DNA of 9,782 bases. Source: a bacterium (lineage in GTDB: Bacteria > JAMCPX01). Position 1 is the stretch's first letter, and each line of letters opens with the position of its first letter. The position numbers and the translations under genes are program-made. Shown here one piece after another: positions 8,913 to 9,782 of this stretch. Under the pieces are notes generated by a model that was not told the DNA's origin, did no database searches, and saw only the letters and a program-made list of their open reading frames with translations. The stretch lies in the NCBI GenBank assembly GCA_021789095.1, contig JAJYJX010000094.1, forward strand, positions 1-9,782. The letters are read 5' to 3'.

Positions 8913-8992
8913 CGCGTTCCTCCGCACAAAAAAAACAGTGGCGCTTCCCGCGCCACTGTTTCAGTATCATGTATTATATTTTTTTGAAACAT
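8909..8992 (-). CDS. pyr leader peptide, 27 codons, spanning the attenuator terminator
   Basis: A short ORF not found by length-limited ORF calling. The ATG (8992-8990) is preceded at five bases by AAGGAGG (8998-9004), the strongest Shine-Dalgarno in the window. The frame runs MFQKNIIHDT..., passes through the terminator stem (TVARE...APL), uses the U-tract as Phe-Phe-Leu codons, then crosses the pyrR Shine-Dalgarno as Cys-Gly-Gly, and stops with TGA at 8911-8909, overlapping the pyrR ATG as ATGA. There are no runs of one amino acid, so amino-acid-level sensing is unlikely. Because the ORF covers the entire terminator, a ribosome close behind RNA polymerase would keep the hairpin from folding, as in the E. 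coli pyrBI leader. That role is inference; the ORF, its Shine-Dalgarno and the overlap are seen directly. Confidence 0.8.
   Translation of the reverse strand: MFQKNIIHDTETVAREAPLFFLCGGTR
8919..8923 (-). promoter_or_regulatory. pyrR: pyrR Shine-Dalgarno, placed between attenuator and start
   Basis: GGAGG lies six bases before ATG 8912 and only four bases beyond the terminator T-run. It decides the pyrR start at 8912 against the GTG at 8927. The site is itself translated as Gly-Gly codons of the leader ORF, so leader translation may feed ribosomes into pyrR. Confidence 0.85.
8928..8961 (-). terminator. Intrinsic terminator acting as attenuator upstream of pyrR
   Basis: On the minus strand a perfect 12-bp stem (8961-8950 AAACAGTGGCGC with 8944-8933 GCGCCACTGTTT) closes a five-base loop GGGAA and runs into eight consecutive T (8935-8928). 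The stem base is A/T and its top is GC-rich. It sits directly before the pyrR Shine-Dalgarno and inside the leader ORF, not after a gene, which marks it as an attenuator. On the plus strand the stem is not followed by T, so it is one-directional. A possible weak competing pairing is UGUUUC (8991-8986) with GAAACA (8962-8957), six pairs, which would melt the lower stem. Confidence 0.93.
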
Positions 8993-8995
8993 TCC

Positions 8996-9036
8996 TACCT
9001 CCTTGTTAACCTCTCAGGATTAACTTAAAGGAAACA
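8996..9036 (-). promoter_or_regulatory. Extended leader stem that can sequester the leader Shine-Dalgarno
   Basis: Outside the PyrR loop the RNA can continue to pair after a three-base bulge (9025-9027, AAU). The 5' arm 9036-9028 (UGUUUCCUU) meets 9004-8996 (AAGGAGGUA): six Watson-Crick and three G-U pairs, covering the whole Shine-Dalgarno of the leader ORF. An upper stem with the PyrR loop, a 5' bulge and a lower stem is the general shape of Bacillus PyrR sites. This suggests that PyrR binding stabilises a form in which the leader cannot be translated. The pairing is seen by eye; its stability was not computed. Confidence 0.55.
9005..9024 (-). promoter_or_regulatory. PyrR mRNA-binding loop
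   Basis: Minus-strand RNA GUUAAUCCUGAGAGGUUAAC folds into a 7-bp stem with hexaloop CUGAGA (8 9017 to 9012 side), closing pairs G-C, U-A, U-A, A-U, A-U, U-G, C-G. The core at 9021-9008, AAUCCUGAGAGGUU, matches every position of the published Bacillus PyrR consensus ARUCCNGNGAGGYU, including the CNGNGA loop. It lies 15 bases after the stop of the membrane-protein gene and is followed at once by the leader Shine-Dalgarno. Together with pyrR as the next gene this makes PyrR binding very likely. In Bacillus such loops act as anti-antiterminators; in Mycobacterium smegmatis a similar loop blocks a ribosome site. Confidence 0.92.
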
Positions 9037-9038
9037 TA

Positions 9039-9437
9039 TTACTCCACTTCTGTTTTTGCTTCCGGGTTAAAATGAAACGTTATTTTGAAATCGTCAACAA
9101 ATTTCACTGTTACAGAATACTGTGCCCTTATGGTTAAACTCTTTGGATCGTTCTGCGTTATGGTAACATCGTCTATCGTGACCGGCGCATGCATGGTTTG
9201 CAATTTAGCTGCAACGTCCGATTTTATGTCCTGCAGAGGCGTGGTTTCGGCCCTGTCTGCATTGACCTCGAAGAGGTTCTGTATCTGGTAATTGATGATA
9301 TAAACAGGCACAATCTTTACACTACCATAAACAATCAAAGCCAGTACAAGGATCCATATGATTGCCGAGAGTTTTGAGCCACCTGTTTGATTACCGGTGT
9401 ATAATCGCTTTACATCCATATTTGGGTATTTATCCAT
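9039..9437 (-). CDS. Small single-pass membrane protein, DUF4845-like
   Basis: 132 residues from ATG 9437. A charged/polar N-terminus (MDKYPNMDVKRLYTGNQTGG) is followed by one hydrophobic segment, about residues 23-43 (LSAIIWILVLALIVYGSVKI), then VPVYIINYQIQNLF and a soluble C-terminal domain with a beta-rich end (TIDDVTITQ, LTIRAQYSVTVKFV, FKITFHF). The layout of one membrane helix, a K-x-x-P-x-Y motif and a short extracytoplasmic domain resembles DUF4845-type and related small Desulfobacterota proteins; this assignment is tentative and the function unknown. No clear Shine-Dalgarno is seen; ATG 9419 and TTG 9455 are alternative starts. The gene ends three bases before the sequence that folds into the pyr leader, with no terminator between, so its transcript probably runs into the attenuator. 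It might be the true first gene of the operon. Confidence 0.78.
   Translation of the reverse strand: MDKYPNMDVKRLYTGNQTGGSKLSAIIWILVLALIVYGSVKIVPVYIINYQIQNLFEVNADRAETTPLQDIKSDVAAKLQTMHAPVTIDDVTITQNDPKSLTIRAQYSVTVKFVDDFKITFHFNPEAKTEVE
9069..9097 (-). promoter_or_regulatory. Possible internal pyr promoter inside the membrane-protein gene
   Basis: TTGACG (9097-9092) is followed after 17 bases by CATTTT (9074-9069), a good -35 but only 3 of 6 for the -10. Transcription from it would start near 9062 and include the full PyrR loop and its 5' arm. It lies in coding sequence, so the match may be chance. The alternative is that pyr RNA comes from the promoter upstream of 9437. Confidence 0.22.
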
Positions 9438-9458
9438 GATTTTAACAACAGTCAATAG

Positions 9459-9487
9459 TTTAAATGACCACGGTCAATCCCTGGCAA
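9459..9487 (-). promoter_or_regulatory. Candidate promoter for the membrane-protein gene (and perhaps the pyr operon)
   Basis: TTGCCA (9487-9482, 5 of 6) is spaced by 17 bases from TTTAAA (9464-9459, 4 of 6). The predicted start is near 9452, about 15 bases before ATG 9437. The spacer holds the dyad TGACC-AC-GGTCA (9465-9476), which could be an operator or chance. Confidence 0.4.
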
Positions 9488-9496
9488 ACCTAAGGG

Positions 9497-9523
9497 TTGA
9501 CTGGATAAAAGTTATAGTATACG
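9497..9523 (+). promoter_or_regulatory. Candidate promoter for the Arg-rich repeat gene
   Basis: TTGACT (9497-9502) and TATACG (9518-9523, 4 of 6) are separated by a short 15-base spacer. Predicted start near 9530, followed by a Shine-Dalgarno AAGGGG (9540-9545). It is divergent from the minus-strand promoter proposed in the same gap. Confidence 0.35.
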
Positions 9524-9551
9524 TCTGATGAAAAATGATAAGGGGTGCCCT

Positions 9552-9782
9552 ATGGTATCAGGATCAACGGGAAAGGAAAAAAGAACAGGAACAGACAGAA
9601 GATCTAATCTTGAAAGGCGTTCCGGCGATGATCGCAGATCCGGGTTTGACAGAAGAGCTGCAAACATTGAAGTAAACACTGATAAAAGATCGGGTATTGA
9701 CAGACGCTCTGGATCCGACAGAAGGTCAGTAATTGACAGGCGGTCAGGCGTTGACAGAAGGGAATTTATAAAGAAATTTGAG
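9552..9782 (+). CDS. Arg/Asp-rich hexad-repeat protein, N-terminal 77 residues (cut by window edge)
   Basis: Open reading frame from ATG 9552 to the window end with no stop, 77 codons. AAGGGG lies six bases before the ATG. After MVSGSTGK the protein is a chain of six-residue units with the core D-R-R-S: EKRT, TDRRS, LERRS, DDRRS, FDRRA, then a linker NIEVN, then DKRS, IDRRS, SDRRS, IDRRS, VDRRE. Acidic positions fall at 9, 15, 21, 27, 33 and then 44, 50, 56, 62, 68, so two five-unit blocks are set one residue out of step. The final EFIKKFE may open a folded domain. Highly charged with alternating acid and base, it is probably disordered or a charged surface helix, with no signal or membrane segment. 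Similar RRSGxDRR motifs occur in small Desulfobacterota proteins and beside signalling domains (memory-based); the function is unknown. Confidence 0.75.
   Translation, partial: MVSGSTGKEKRTGTDRRSNLERRSGDDRRSGFDRRAANIEVNTDKRSGIDRRSGSDRRSVIDRRSGVDRREFIKKFE

Noticed and set aside
8913-8927. GTG start for pyrR at 8927
   Set aside because: The GGAGG Shine-Dalgarno lies downstream of it and serves ATG 8912, which gives the normal PyrR N-terminus.
8933-8961. Bidirectional terminator
   Set aside because: On the plus strand the stem is followed by cagtatcatg, not a T-run, so it works only toward pyrR.
8979-8985. Seven-A run in the leader as a programmed frameshift or transcript slippage site
   Set aside because: The zero frame continues cleanly to the pyrR overlap, and no downstream stimulatory element specific to slippage could be distinguished from the terminator.
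9438-9455. TTG start of the membrane-protein gene at 9455
   Set aside because: No Shine-Dalgarno, and it would sit at or before the predicted transcription start; ATG 9437 is simpler.
9552-9782. CRISPR-like or tandem DNA repeat
   Set aside because: The repetition is at protein level with a six-codon period and varied codons, without constant repeats and unique spacers.

Overview
The window (estimated at just under half GC) is almost entirely a pyrimidine biosynthesis operon on the minus strand. In transcription order it reads: pyrR (8910s to 8373), pyrB, pyrC, carA, an unrecognised small protein gene, a PflX-like radical SAM protein gene, carB, then the 5' end of greA, which runs off the left edge. 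The genes overlap by 4 to 20 bases or lie 2 to 18 bases apart, with most Shine-Dalgarno sites nested in the end of the gene before. Translational coupling therefore looks common. The order pyrR-pyrB-pyrC-carA-...-carB-greA recalls, from memory, Geobacter-like Desulfobacterota and related anaerobic Gram-negative lineages. That taxonomic guess is inference only.

Upstream of pyrR lies a compact leader of about 130 bases, the most interesting part of the window. It has four elements in order: (1) a stem-loop, GTTAATCCTGAGAGGTTAAC, with a perfect match to the PyrR mRNA-binding consensus ARUCCNGNGAGGYU known from Gram-positive bacteria; (2) a strong Shine-Dalgarno AAGGAGG starting right after that stem; (3) a previously hidden 27-codon leader ORF (8992 to 8909); (4) inside that ORF, a 12-bp intrinsic terminator followed by eight T. 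The leader ORF stop overlaps the pyrR start codon as ATGA. A sequence just 5' of the PyrR hairpin can pair with the leader Shine-Dalgarno, so PyrR binding could shut off leader translation and so let the terminator fold. This would combine PyrR sensing of UMP with a translation-dependent attenuator of the E. coli pyrBI kind.

The proteins cover the first three steps to dihydroorotate: carbamoyl phosphate synthetase (CarA and CarB), aspartate carbamoyltransferase (PyrB) and dihydroorotase (PyrC). PyrR is the regulator. No pyrI, pyrD, pyrE or pyrF is in the window. The two genes between carA and carB have no obvious place in the pathway.

Upstream of the leader, also on the minus strand, is a small single-pass membrane protein (9437 to 9039). 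Diverging from it at the right edge is the start of a plus-strand gene (9552 onward) for a protein built of Arg-rich hexads of the form G-x-D-R-R-S, cut by the window end. The 9456-9551 gap holds candidate divergent promoters. No RNA genes, insertion sequences, CRISPR arrays or attachment sites were seen.
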